Positions 1 through 7,586 of a stretch of DNA of 64,000 nucleotides are shown one piece after another. How positions within the stretch are numbered: position 1 is the first letter of the stretch; the number at the start of each line of letters is the position of its first letter. Location of the stretch: the NCBI RefSeq assembly GCF_010682065.1, contig NZ_JAAGWG010000010.1, positions 1 through 64,000 on the forward strand, read 5' to 3'. Source of the DNA: Blastococcus saxobsidens. Lineage in GTDB: Bacteria > Actinomycetota > Actinomycetes > Mycobacteriales > Geodermatophilaceae. Under the pieces are notes generated by a model, which made no database searches, was not told the origin of the DNA, and worked only from the letters and a program-made list of their open reading frames with translations. Made by a program: the position numbers and the translations under genes.

Positions 1-1
1 C

Positions 2-982
2 CCGCCCAGCCTCGACCACGCAGGCCCCGAGATTGGGAGACACGCCCTAGCCGTCGTCTCGGTGGCGGAAGCCATGGCCGACTGCGACTTGACGCAGTCC
101 ACCGGGATCACTAGAGGTGACGAGGTAGGGCGGGTGGCGGTGGCCATCGACGCCGCCCAGGCGAGTCTGCGGCGAGTGATGGCCTCAGTGATCTCGTCCG
201 CCGATGCGGTGGCGGCATCGGCAGAGGAGCTGTCCGCCTCGTCCGCTCAGATTGCCGCCTCGGCTGAAGCGACGTCTGCACAGTCCGACGTGGCGGCAGA
301 CGCCACTCGCGAGATCAGCCAGAGCGTCGCGACCGTGGCATCCGGCGCGGAGGAGATGGGGGCGAGCATCCGCGAAATCGCCAGCAATGCAGCGGAAGCC
401 AGTGCTGTGGCCGGACAGGCAGTGAACTCCGTCGAGTTGACCAGTTCGACGATCGGTCGGCTGGGGCAGAGCTCTGCCGAGATCGAGACCGTCGTGAAGG
501 CCATCACCGCCATCGCCGAGCAGACGAACCTGCTGGCGCTGAACGCAACCATCGAGGCTGCACGTGCCGGAGAGGCAGGGAAGGGGTTCGGTGTGGTGGC
601 CAGCGAGGTCAAGGAATTGGCAGAGGAGACCTCCAGGGCGACGGAAGACATCGTCCGGCAGGTCCAGGCCATCCAGAGCGACACTGGGGCGGCCGTCACG
701 GCCATAACGGAGATCAGCGACATCGTCGGTCAGATATCGGACCGACAGACCACGATCGCCAGTGCGGTCGAGGAGCAGACCGCAACCACGAACGAGATGG
801 CGAGATCGGCAGCCCAGGCGGCCAGCGGGACCGAGAGGATCACCGAGAACATCGCCAGCGTCTCTGCAGGGGCGTCCGCAACGACCGGGGCACTCATGCA
901 AACCCGTACCGCGGTGGACGAGCTGGCGCATATGGCAGCCGAGCTGCGTTCCTCCGTCGCTCGGTTCACATTCGAACGGTGA
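2..982 (+). CDS. Methyl-accepting chemotaxis protein, 5'-truncated by window edge
   Basis: This is the cytoplasmic end of a chemoreceptor that relays a signal to CheA/CheW. The frame is open to base 2, so the true start, the sensor domain and the membrane segments lie left of the window. The first visible residues end with a HAMP-like stretch (DLTQ followed by RGDEVGR). Next comes a long heptad-rich helical region with the signalling-tip signature [19 protein letters not shown] and then [17 protein letters not shown]. The return arm has the usual Ala/Ser/Thr/Glu-rich methylation-type helix and ends FTFER. A strong hairpin follows the stop. No che genes are visible nearby. The gene sits on the tRNA-side accessory segment, so it may be cargo of the element ended by the integrase. 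An internal GTG at 62 would give a 306-residue soluble fragment, but the open frame upstream argues against using it. Confidence 0.85.
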   Translation, partial: PPSLDHAGPEIGRHALAVVSVAEAMADCDLTQSTGITRGDEVGRVAVAIDAAQASLRRVMASVISSADAVAASAEELSASSAQIAASAEATSAQSDVAADATREISQSVATVASGAEEMGASIREIASNAAEASAVAGQAVNSVELTSSTIGRLGQSSAEIETVVKAITAIAEQTNLLALNATIEAARAGEAGKGFGVVASEVKELAEETSRATEDIVRQVQAIQSDTGAAVTAITEISDIVGQISDRQTTIASAVEEQTATTNEMARSAAQAASGTERITENIASVSAGASATTGALMQTRTAVDELAHMAAELRSSVARFTFER

Positions 983-992
983 CCGTCGTCCT

Positions 993-1023
993 GTCCCGGC
1001 CGCCGATCGCGAGCGGCCGGGAC
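993..1023 (+). terminator. Hairpin terminator after chemoreceptor gene
   Basis: A perfect 11-bp inverted repeat (GTCCCGGCCGC at 993-1003 and its complement at 1013-1023) encloses a 9-nt loop, starting 11 nt after the stop. A short pyrimidine-rich run follows. It fits an intrinsic terminator, although the T tract is weak. Confidence 0.7.
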
Positions 1024-1475
1024 GGGACGATTCTTCTCGGTCGGACCCGTCACGGATGCTGTGGTTCGGCCGTCACGTACGCGTCCTCGCTGGTGGGGTG
1101 AACCGGCTCTTCGCATCCCAGGGTGTACCCGCGGTCTGAAGCCGCCGGTCCCGAGCAGGCCCATGACCAGGTGGTTGATGAGGTTGCGAAACCGGAGACG
1201 CGAATGACCAGCGCGCCCACATCCTCCGCGATTATTCACACCGTCCTGACCGCGCCGGCGCACATCCGCCGATGCGCCCCCTTTCCGCACCGGCAGGGCC
1301 GATGTTCCGCCTGAACGCCGCGTGAGTACGTGTAGATCTTGTACACCTGTCGGCCAGCCTTTACGGATTTCGCAGAGGCCGGGCGAGAAGCGCTCATGGA
1401 CGCTGACGTCCAACGGATGTCTCCCCGTCAACGGCTTGGAGCCATCCACCTCCACACCGACAAGGAGCAGCCGTC
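1024..1475. other. Gene-poor spacer between chemoreceptor and oxidoreductase
   Basis: About 450 bases carry no convincing gene. Short open frames exist on both strands but have no recognisable start signal or family resemblance. The right part holds a dyad and a candidate promoter for the next gene, annotated separately. Base composition is less GC-rich than the housekeeping regions, consistent with accessory DNA. Confidence 0.5.
1330..1346 (+). promoter_or_regulatory. Dyad operator and candidate promoter of the IRED-like gene
   Basis: Arms GTGTA (1330-1334) and TACAC (1342-1346) form a perfect dyad with a 7-nt spacer. The right arm overlaps a -35-like TTGTAC (1339-1344), which is 17 bp from a -10-like TACGGA (1362-1367). 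A repressor bound here would block polymerase. No regulator gene is adjacent in the window. Confidence 0.4.
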
Positions 1476-2378
1476 GTGACAACGCGAACGCACAGATCTC
1501 GGGTGACCGTGCTCGGCTTGGGTCAGATGGGGACAGCCGTGGCTCGCGTGCTCAGCGAGGCGGGGCACGACGTTACCGTTTGGAACCGCACCTCTTCCAA
1601 GAGTGAGGCGTTCCGGGGCTCCGCCACGGTTGCGGACTCCGCTGCATCGGCCTGCCAGGCTTCGGATGTCGTCCTCTCGGTGCTGAGCAGCTATGCGGTC
1701 ACTGACGAGATCCTGCGGGCCCCCGACGCGACGGATGCCCTGCGTGGCAGGACGCTGATCCAGATGAGTACGGGCACTCCAGACGATGTCCGCGCTACCG
1801 CCTCATGGGCCGCGCGATCGGGCGTCCAGTACCTCGATGCCAAGATCATTGCGTACCCCAACTCCATCGGAACGGAGTTGTCAACGATCTTGTACTCCGG
1901 CGCTCCGGCAACGTTCGAACGGTGGCAGGACACGCTTGCGCCGCTCGCGGGCGAGAACGAATTCGTCGGCCAGGGCGTGACCGATGCGGCGACGTTCGAC
2001 CTCGCGTGGCTTGGCTTCTGGTACGGCGCATCGGCCTCGTTCCTCCAATCGTTGGCACTGTGCCGCGCGGAGCAGCTGCCCGTCGAGAAATTGCTGTCGC
2101 GCCTGCGGTGGATGGTCGACTTCATCGAATACAGCGCGCGCGATGCGGCGGCCAGGGTGGAACGAGACGATTTCAGCGGCGCCGACTGCGCGCTCGAGGT
2201 GCACCGGCATGCGCTCGAGGACGTGACCCGAGCGAGCAAGAACAGGGGGCTCGACGACAGGCTGCCAGCTGCCGTGATCGAGCTGTTCGACCGGGCCATC
2301 TCGCTCGGATACGGCAACGACGAGTTGCCGGCGCTCTATCAAGCTGTGGTTGAAGCGCAGTCCCCTGCGCCGAATTGA
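1476..2378 (+). CDS. NAD(P)-dependent oxidoreductase, imine-reductase-like
   Basis: This is a 300-residue soluble enzyme of the beta-hydroxyacid dehydrogenase/imine reductase superfamily. The N-terminal Rossmann motif GLGQMGTAVAR (about residues 14-24) is followed by GHDVTVWNRTSSK, whose NRT...K pattern favours NADPH. The C-terminal half is helical, as in the dimerising domain of these enzymes. Where beta-hydroxyacid dehydrogenases carry a catalytic Lys, the sequence reads TFDLAW with Asp175, and an Asp or Tyr there is typical of imine reductases. The GTG start at 1476 is chosen for the AAGGAG ribosome site at 1462-1467. The gene stands alone behind a dyad operator, so it is probably inducible. 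The substrate is unknown. A 6-phosphogluconate-dehydrogenase-like label would be less precise. Confidence 0.8.
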   Translation: MTTRTHRSRVTVLGLGQMGTAVARVLSEAGHDVTVWNRTSSKSEAFRGSATVADSAASACQASDVVLSVLSSYAVTDEILRAPDATDALRGRTLIQMSTGTPDDVRATASWAARSGVQYLDAKIIAYPNSIGTELSTILYSGAPATFERWQDTLAPLAGENEFVGQGVTDAATFDLAWLGFWYGASASFLQSLALCRAEQLPVEKLLSRLRWMVDFIEYSARDAAARVERDDFSGADCALEVHRHALEDVTRASKNRGLDDRLPAAVIELFDRAISLGYGNDELPALYQAVVEAQSPAPN

Positions 2379-2887
2379 CTCACGTGCGCCGAATAAGCTG
2401 AGCTCGATATCACCGGTTGATCATGGCGGTGATCGCGTGATCGCGTGATCGCGCGATCCGGGTCGCGGAACAGTGAGCGGTCAACGGTGTGCTGGTGCCC
2501 GGACCTCGTTATCCAGGTCGTCCACATTGGTCCGTGCTCGCGCAGCGGTGGCTGCCGAGTGCTCTGCCCGCCACGGCCGCCACGGCCCTGTCCGGACCAA
2601 CCGGGCATCGTTGCGCTGGCGTGGCAGCGAGATCAAGCAGGACGAGCTCTGGCACCGGGTTGTCCGCTGACCAACGGCTCGGCTGGGGATGGCTCCTGAC
2701 CTTGTCCGGTAGATCTCCAGCTATGCGCTGCGCGGCTTCTTCGTTTTTCGATTGCTCGTCCACAGCGCGACTCACTGTCCACAGATGTGGCTGCCCCTGT
2801 CCCTCAGCCCCATCAGTCGGGGTCAATGGCCATGGGCCCGGGGTCACCGTCGCTGGGCTCCTGACGGTGCGAGCAGCGGAGGCAGGG
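2379..2887. other. Gene-poor spacer upstream of integrase
   Basis: About 510 bases contain no credible gene. The integrase frame stays open back to 2489, but that extension has no family resemblance and the integrase has a good internal start. The stretch holds an 8-bp tandem repeat (2429-2452) and two GTCCACAG copies 19 bp apart (2758-2765 and 2777-2784). Such repeats are common around phage-type integration modules and could bind accessory proteins. Confidence 0.5.
2429..2452. repeat. Three perfect tandem copies of GTGATCGC
   Basis: Three uninterrupted 8-bp copies lie at 2429-2436, 2437-2444 and 2445-2452, followed by a degenerate fourth (GCGATCCG). The unit contains GATC. It lies between the oxidoreductase and the integrase, where excisionase or arm-site repeats are often found. 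Confidence 0.7.
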
Positions 2888-4084
2888 ATGACCAAGCGGC
2901 GTCACAAGGGCGAAGGCGGGATCAGTGAGTATCGAACGAGATCTGGGCCGCGGTTCCTGATCAAGTATCCGGTCTCGCTTGAGGACGGCACCACTCGCGT
3001 CGTTCTCAAGCGCGGCTTCCTAACGAAGAAGGACGCGGCCGCCGCTCTCCGATCGGAGATCCGAAAGGCCGAGATCGGGCAGTGGGTGCCTCCCTCGAAT
3101 CAGCGGCTTGACGCCTATCTCGAGGACTGGATCCAGGGGCAGCGACTGAGTCCCTCGACGGTGGCCTCGTATCGTAAGAACATCCGGTTGCACATCGATC
3201 CACATCTGGGCAGTGGGCAGGTCGCACGGCTGACCGGACCGATGGTCGACATCTGGATGCGGAAGCTGGAGTCCTCCGGCAGAGCCGACGGCACGGGCGG
3301 TCTGTCCGCGCGGACGGTCCGCTACGTCTTCACCATCCTGCGCTCGGCTCTGAGCGACGCCGTCAAGCACGGACGCCTCCCGGCTAACCCCACTGACCGA
3401 TCCACCCCGCCGAGCCCCTCGGAGGCCCGCCCGCCGGAGATGCAGGCCTGGACCGCGGTCGAGCTCGGCCGCTTCCTCCGCTGGGCCGCCGCCTACGACA
3501 GAGACGCGGCCATGGGCTGGCGCCTGCTCGCGGCCACCGGCATGCGCCGCGGTGAGGCATTGGCCCTGCGGTGGCGCGACATCGATCTGGACGCCGGCCG
3601 GCTCGCGGTGCGCCGCAGCCTCGGCGTGATCAAGACCAAGGGCGCCGGCCAGCAGCTGGTCGAGGGCCCCACCAAGACGGGCCAGTCCCGAGTCGTCGAC
3701 TTGGACGCCGGCACCGTGGCGGCGCTGCGCGCCTACCGCACCGCCCGGAACGAGGTTGCTGGAGATCTCATCCGGGACGGCGCGCTGCTCTTCAGCAACC
3801 TGGACGGCTCGCCGCGTCATCCGGAGCGGTTCTCCCGTCAGTTCGTCGCGCACCTTTCCCGAGCGCGCCAAGCGCTGGGCTGTGAACAGCTCCCGGCGAT
3901 CCGTCTGCACGACCTCCGCCACACCCACGCCAGCCTGCTCCTCGCCGACGGTGTCCCGGTGAAGGTGGTCTCCGAGCGCCTGGGGCATGCCAACGCCACC
4001 ATCACGCTCACCGTGTACCAGCACGTCCACCCCGGCATGGGCCGCGAGGCCGCGGACCGCTTCGCCGCCCTCCTGGAAGGCTGA
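2888..4084 (+). CDS. int: Tyrosine recombinase, phage-type integrase
   Basis: This 398-residue site-specific recombinase integrates or excises an element at a tRNA gene. The N-terminal basic arm-type domain (about 1-65) is followed by a SAM-like core-binding domain (about 70-165) and the catalytic domain. Visible active-site residues are Arg220 in TGMRRGE, His341 and Arg344 in HDLRH, His367 in LGH, and nucleophile Tyr377 in LTVYQH, so it appears intact. Start 2888 is set by GGAGG at 2878-2882, 5 nt upstream of ATG. The stop lies about 115 bp from the 3' end of tRNA-Leu(GAG), the classic position beside an attachment site. A 14-bp tandem duplication crosses the stop. No excisionase was recognised. 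Confidence 0.93.
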   Translation: MTKRRHKGEGGISEYRTRSGPRFLIKYPVSLEDGTTRVVLKRGFLTKKDAAAALRSEIRKAEIGQWVPPSNQRLDAYLEDWIQGQRLSPSTVASYRKNIRLHIDPHLGSGQVARLTGPMVDIWMRKLESSGRADGTGGLSARTVRYVFTILRSALSDAVKHGRLPANPTDRSTPPSPSEARPPEMQAWTAVELGRFLRWAAAYDRDAAMGWRLLAATGMRRGEALALRWRDIDLDAGRLAVRRSLGVIKTKGAGQQLVEGPTKTGQSRVVDLDAGTVAALRAYRTARNEVAGDLIRDGALLFSNLDGSPRHPERFSRQFVAHLSRARQALGCEQLPAIRLHDLRHTHASLLLADGVPVKVVSERLGHANATITLTVYQHVHPGMGREAADRFAALLEG

Positions 4085-4104
4085 CGAGGCAAGGCTGACG
4101 AGGC
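4077..4104. repeat. Perfect 14-bp tandem duplication across integrase stop
   Basis: AAGGCTGACGAGGC occurs at 4077-4090 and again at 4091-4104. The first copy encodes the integrase C-terminus and stop. Two GTATC copies follow 11 bp apart (4112-4116 and 4123-4127). The group lies between the integrase and the tRNA end and could include arm-type binding sites. Confidence 0.75.
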
Positions 4105-4198
4105 GCCATAAGTATCAAATAGGTATCGCGAGGCCCTATTGACCTTGAGGCGAAACCGCCCCGGCTCTCTGACCTGCTGAGACGCCGGGGCGATGCTG

Positions 4199-4283
4199 TG
4201 TCCGAGGGGGGACTTGAACCCCCACGCCCGATAAAGGGCACTAGCACCTCAAGCTAGCGCGTCTGCCATTCCGCCACCCGGAC
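4199..4283 (-). tRNA. tRNA-Leu (anticodon GAG)
   Basis: Read on the minus strand this is a class II tRNA. The acceptor arm GTCCGGG pairs with CTCGGAC including one G-U pair. The anticodon loop is TTGAGGT, giving anticodon GAG. There is a long variable arm (GCCC/GGGC) and a T-arm GGGGG-TTCAAGT-CCCCC. The discriminator is A and CCA is not encoded. Its 3' end faces the integrase and is the probable attachment site. Confidence 0.95.
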
Positions 4284-4315
4284 AAGGTGCGGCGCCCCGG
4301 AGGGCGTCGGGGAGA

Positions 4316-4344
4316 AGCATAACGGAGCCGTCCCCGGCGTTCAC
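4316..4344 (-). promoter_or_regulatory. Candidate promoter of tRNA-Leu
   Basis: On the minus strand a -10-like TATGCT (4321-4316) lies 17 bp from a weak -35 GTGAAC (4344-4339). The -10 ends 33 nt before the mature tRNA 5' end. Confidence 0.4.
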
Positions 4345-4370
4345 GCACCCCCGGTGGCACGATCACCGGC

Positions 4371-5699
4371 ATGTCAGAGCCGACCGCACAGCCCCTCGTT
4401 CGAGCCCAGGCCGAGGTCGCCGAGCTGCTCTCCGACCTCATCCGCATCGACACCACGAACACCGGCGACACCGCCACCGGCGCGGGCGAGCGCAAGGCCG
4501 CCGAGTGGGTCGCGGGCAAGCTCGACGAGGTCGGGATCGGCTCGCAGATCGTCGAGTCGGAGCGGGGGAGGGCCAGCCTGGTCGCCCGCATCCCCGGCGC
4601 CGACCGCAGCCGGCCGGCGCTGCTGGTGCACGGCCACCTCGACGTCGTCCCCGCGGACCCGGCCGAGTGGAGCGTGCACCCGTTCTCCGGCGAGGAGCGC
4701 GACGGCTACATCTGGGGCCGGGGCGCGGTCGACATGAAGGACATGGATTCGATGGTCCTGGCGCTCGTCCGCGACTGGGCCCGCACCGGCGTGCAGCCCG
4801 AGCGCGACATCGTGCTGGCCTTCCTCGCCGACGAGGAGGCCGGCGGCGCGCTAGGTGCGCACTTCATGGTCGACGAGCACCCCGACCTGTTCGAGGGCTG
4901 CACCGAGGCGATCAGCGAGGTCGGCGGCTTCAGCATCACCGTCCGCGACGACCTGCGCCTCTACCTCGTGCAGACCGCGGAGAAGGGCATGGGCTGGATG
5001 CGGCTCACCGTCGGCGGCAAGCCCGGCCACGGCTCGTTCGTGCACGACGACAACGCCGTCACCCGGCTGGCCGAGGCCGTGGCCCGCCTCGGCAACCACC
5101 GCTTCCCGCTCACCCTCACCCCGCCGATGCGCGAGTTCATCGCCGCCGTCGAGGACGCCTACGGCATCGAGATCGACGCCGCCGAGCCCGAGGTGGCCCT
5201 GGCCCGCCTGGGCAGCCTCAGCCGGATGATCGGCGCGGCCCTGCGCAACACCGCCAACCCCACGATGCTCCAGGCCGGCTACAAGGCCAACGTCGTGCCC
5301 GGCACCGCGAGCGCCACCGTCGACGGCCGCTTCCTCTACGGGCAGGAGGAGGAGTTCGAGCGGCAGCTCGACGCCCTCCTCGGCGAGGGCGTGACGCGCG
5401 AGTGGCTGGTGCACAACCCGGCGGTCGAGACGACGTTCGACGGCCCGCTGGTCGACCAGATGGTCGCCGCCCTCAGGGCCGAGGACGACGGCGCGCGACC
5501 GGTTCCCTTCACCATGAGCGGCGGCACCGACGCCAAGAGCTTCCAGCGCTTGGGCATGCGCTGCTTCGGGTTCTCCCCGCTGCGGCTGCCGCCGGACCTC
5601 GACTTCGCGGCGCTGTTCCACGGCATCGACGAGCGGGTGCCGGTGGAGTCCCTGAAGTTCGGCGTCCGGGTGCTGGACCGGTTCCTGCGCGGCGCGTGA
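4371..5699 (+). CDS. M20/M25/M40 family metallopeptidase (dipeptidase-like)
   Basis: This 442-residue cytoplasmic di-zinc hydrolase cleaves dipeptides or N-acyl amino acids. The first metal motif is HGHLDVVPAD, with His87, His89 and Asp91. GRGAVDMKD (117-124) supplies the bridging Asp. DEEAGG (154-159) holds the catalytic Glu pair. The lid or dimerisation domain carries the conserved KPGHGSFVHDDNA. C-terminal SGGTDAKSF and the late His (LFHGIDE) complete the site. Length is normal for the M20 peptidase/dipeptidase group rather than CPG2-like exopeptidases. The gene begins just after the tRNA promoter and stops 12 nt before the SDR gene, so the two may be co-transcribed. Substrate identity cannot be read from sequence. 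Confidence 0.9.
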   Translation: MSEPTAQPLVRAQAEVAELLSDLIRIDTTNTGDTATGAGERKAAEWVAGKLDEVGIGSQIVESERGRASLVARIPGADRSRPALLVHGHLDVVPADPAEWSVHPFSGEERDGYIWGRGAVDMKDMDSMVLALVRDWARTGVQPERDIVLAFLADEEAGGALGAHFMVDEHPDLFEGCTEAISEVGGFSITVRDDLRLYLVQTAEKGMGWMRLTVGGKPGHGSFVHDDNAVTRLAEAVARLGNHRFPLTLTPPMREFIAAVEDAYGIEIDAAEPEVALARLGSLSRMIGAALRNTANPTMLQAGYKANVVPGTASATVDGRFLYGQEEEFERQLDALLGEGVTREWLVHNPAVETTFDGPLVDQMVAALRAEDDGARPVPFTMSGGTDAKSFQRLGMRCFGFSPLRLPPDLDFAALFHGIDERVPVESLKFGVRVLDRFLRGA

Positions 5700-5711
5700 T
5701 GTGATGCCGGG

Positions 5712-6521
5712 GTGACCTCCACCACTCCCGCACCCCGCCCCGGATCCGTCGCCCTCATCACCGGAGGGACCGGTGGCTTCGGCCGCGCCCTCGCCCGCAC
5801 GCTGCGCGCCCGCGAGGTCACCGTCGTCCTCGCCGACCTCGACAGCGACCGCAACCGCGCCGTCGCCGACGAGCTGGGCTGCGAGTTCGCCGTCCTCGAC
5901 GTGACCGACCGGCGGGCGAACGAGGAGCTCGTCTCCCGCATCGAGGGCCGGCACGGCCGGCTGGACGCCGCCTACCTCAACGCCGGCATCTCCGCGGCCA
6001 AGAGCGAGGACGTCCTCGACCTCGACGAGTTCATGCGTGTGGTCGACATCGACCTGTTCGGCGTCGTGTACGGCGTGGCCGCAGCCCGCCCGGCGATCAA
6101 GCGCGCCGGGGGAGGGGCGATCGTGGTGACGGCGTCCCTGGCCGGCCTGTCGCCCATGGCCACGGACCCGGGCTACAGCGTCGCCAAGGGCGGCGCGATC
6201 GCCTTCGTGCGGTCGATGGCGCCCCGCCTCGCCGCCGAGGGGACGACGATCTCCGCGATCTGCCCGGGCTTCGCCGACACCGCGATCATCGACCGCATCC
6301 GCGACCAGTTCACCGCCGCGGGCTTCCCGGTGCTCACCGCCCAGGAGGTCGCCGACGCCATGGTGATGGCCTGGGAGTCCGCGGAGCCGGGTGCGGCCTA
6401 CGTCATCCAGCCCGGCGTCGGCACGGTGCCCTACAAGTTCAAGGGCGTGCCCGCCGCCCGGACGGAGACCGGCGAGACCGCCGTCGTCCCGGAGGCGCTG
6501 CGCCCGCCGTCGATGCGCTGA
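5712..6521 (+). CDS. Short-chain dehydrogenase/reductase
   Basis: This is a classical SDR of 269 residues. The cofactor motif TGGTGGFG is at 17-24, Asp43 in ADLDSDRN suggests NAD preference, NAG is at 90-92, and the catalytic Ser142, Tyr155 and Lys159 (YSVAK) are all present. The C-terminus is extended by a proline-rich tail after the VIQPG element. The GTG start lies 12 nt after the M20 peptidase stop, implying an operon. The substrate is unknown, though the family usually oxidises alcohols or reduces ketones. Confidence 0.9.
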   Translation: MTSTTPAPRPGSVALITGGTGGFGRALARTLRAREVTVVLADLDSDRNRAVADELGCEFAVLDVTDRRANEELVSRIEGRHGRLDAAYLNAGISAAKSEDVLDLDEFMRVVDIDLFGVVYGVAAARPAIKRAGGGAIVVTASLAGLSPMATDPGYSVAKGGAIAFVRSMAPRLAAEGTTISAICPGFADTAIIDRIRDQFTAAGFPVLTAQEVADAMVMAWESAEPGAAYVIQPGVGTVPYKFKGVPAARTETGETAVVPEALRPPSMR

Positions 6522-6634
6522 CCGTCCTCCGGCGTGCGCCGGAGCGCCGGACCGGCCAAGATCACCACCGGTGGGAGGGGGAGAGCGGAACCCGCCTGGA
6601 CAGTTCGTGCCCAGGAACGGAAGGAACCCCCTCG

Positions 6635-6865
6635 ATGCGCACGATGCGGTACAAGCCGAGCAAGCCGGCCGCCGTCCTCGGGATCGTCTTCGGCATCGGC
6701 ATGCTGGTCTTCGGGATCAGCATGTTCGGCGACGCGGGGGAAGGCCGCGGGTTCCTCGTGTTCTGGTGCCTGGCCGTCGTGGCCATCACGGGCCTGAACA
6801 CCTGGGCGGCGTTCTCGAAGAAGGGCTCGCTGGCCACCTTCGTCGCCTCGGACGAGGAGAAGTAG
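6635..6865 (+). CDS. Small membrane protein, unknown function
   Basis: This is a 76-residue protein with two predicted membrane spans (about 14-32 and 40-58) joined by a short Gly/Asp loop, and a polar acidic tail ending DEEK. Start 6635 follows GGAAGG at a workable distance. I do not recognise the family. It stands between the SDR and a convergent methyltransferase gene. Confidence 0.7.
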   Translation: MRTMRYKPSKPAAVLGIVFGIGMLVFGISMFGDAGEGRGFLVFWCLAVVAITGLNTWAAFSKKGSLATFVASDEEK

Positions 6866-6878
6866 GGCGTCCGCGGTC

Positions 6879-7451
6879 TCAGTCCACGATGGGAGCGCGG
6901 CAGGCGAAGAGGAACGCCGGCGGCACGTTCCAGGGGGTGACCCGCCAGGTCACGCTCGAGAACCGCTTGCGGAACTCCGCCAGCATCAGCGGCGAGTACT
7001 GGATGACCACCGCGGTGCCGCCGGGGGCCAGGGCGCCGGGCAGCACGTCGAGGATGCGCTGCCGGATCCCCTGCTCCAGCGAGGTGTAGGGCAACGCGGA
7101 GACCATGACGTCGGCCTTCGCGCCGCCCAGGTGCGCGGCCACGTTCTCCGCGGAGTCGCAGACCACGTGCACGCGCGGGTCGTCGAACCGCTCGTCGAGC
7201 AGCTTGGCCAGCCGGGCGTCGATCTCCAGCGTCACCAGCCGGGCGCCGGGCTTCATCCGGGCGAGGATCTCCTGGGTCTGCGCGCCGGTGCCGGCGCCCA
7301 GCTCGACCACCAGGTCGGCCGCCGGGACATCGGTCAGGTCGAGCATGTCCCGCACCGCCGTCCGGGACGTCGGGAGCACGGCGCCGACCTGCCGTGGGTT
7401 GGTCAGGAAGGCGCCCAGGAAGCGCAACCGGTCGGTGAGGTGCTGGAGCAT
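6879..7451 (-). CDS. Class I SAM-dependent methyltransferase, phospholipid-methyltransferase-like
   Basis: This 190-residue protein opens FLTNPRQVGAVLPTSR, the N-terminal pattern of PmtA-type phospholipid N-methyltransferases and their rRNA-adenine-methylase-like relatives. The SAM motif VELGAGTG is at 49-56, an acidic LEIDARLA element follows, and SALPYTSL occupies the motif IV position. The ATG at 7451 is chosen because AAGGGA precedes it on the minus strand by about 7 nt; the open frame further upstream is antisense to the next gene. It is divergent from the quinone oxidoreductase across 135 bp. Phosphatidylethanolamine is the expected acceptor by family, but this is not proven here. Confidence 0.75.
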   Translation of the reverse strand: MLQHLTDRLRFLGAFLTNPRQVGAVLPTSRTAVRDMLDLTDVPAADLVVELGAGTGAQTQEILARMKPGARLVTLEIDARLAKLLDERFDDPRVHVVCDSAENVAAHLGGAKADVMVSALPYTSLEQGIRQRILDVLPGALAPGGTAVVIQYSPLMLAEFRKRFSSVTWRVTPWNVPPAFLFACRAPIVD

Positions 7452-7586
7452 CGAGTCCCTTCCCGGGCCGCTCCGGGCTGGACGGCCGTCGTGGGGCACC
7501 CTGACACGCCCCGGCGGGGCTTGCGACACCGAGGGCTCGGCGGACCCGGTGACGGCGGTCACGGACGGTCTGGCAAGGTCGGGGGC

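Larger units (their letters stand above)
1..4283. mobile_element. Putative integrated element at tRNA-Leu(GAG), left end outside window
   Basis: The integrase points at, and lies directly beside, the 3' half of the tRNA gene, which is the usual attachment core. The DNA to its left is gene-sparse with accessory functions, while the DNA to the right of the tRNA is dense housekeeping. I saw no second copy of the tRNA 3' end in the window, so the far boundary must be outside it or has decayed. The extent is inferred. Confidence 0.4.

Noticed and set aside
1040..1320. Gene remnant on the minus strand (segment FRNLINHLVMGLLGTGGF)
   Set aside because: The similarity to F420-type nitroreductases is too short and the frame is not supported by a start or composition.
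2758..2784. Two GTCCACAG repeats as DnaA boxes or an origin
   Set aside because: Only two sites, with no AT-rich unwinding region or replication gene; kept only as a repeat.
4505..5704. A second long plus-strand frame within the M20 peptidase gene
   Set aside because: It is Arg/Gly/Pro/Ala-rich out-of-frame translation of the real gene, with no motif.
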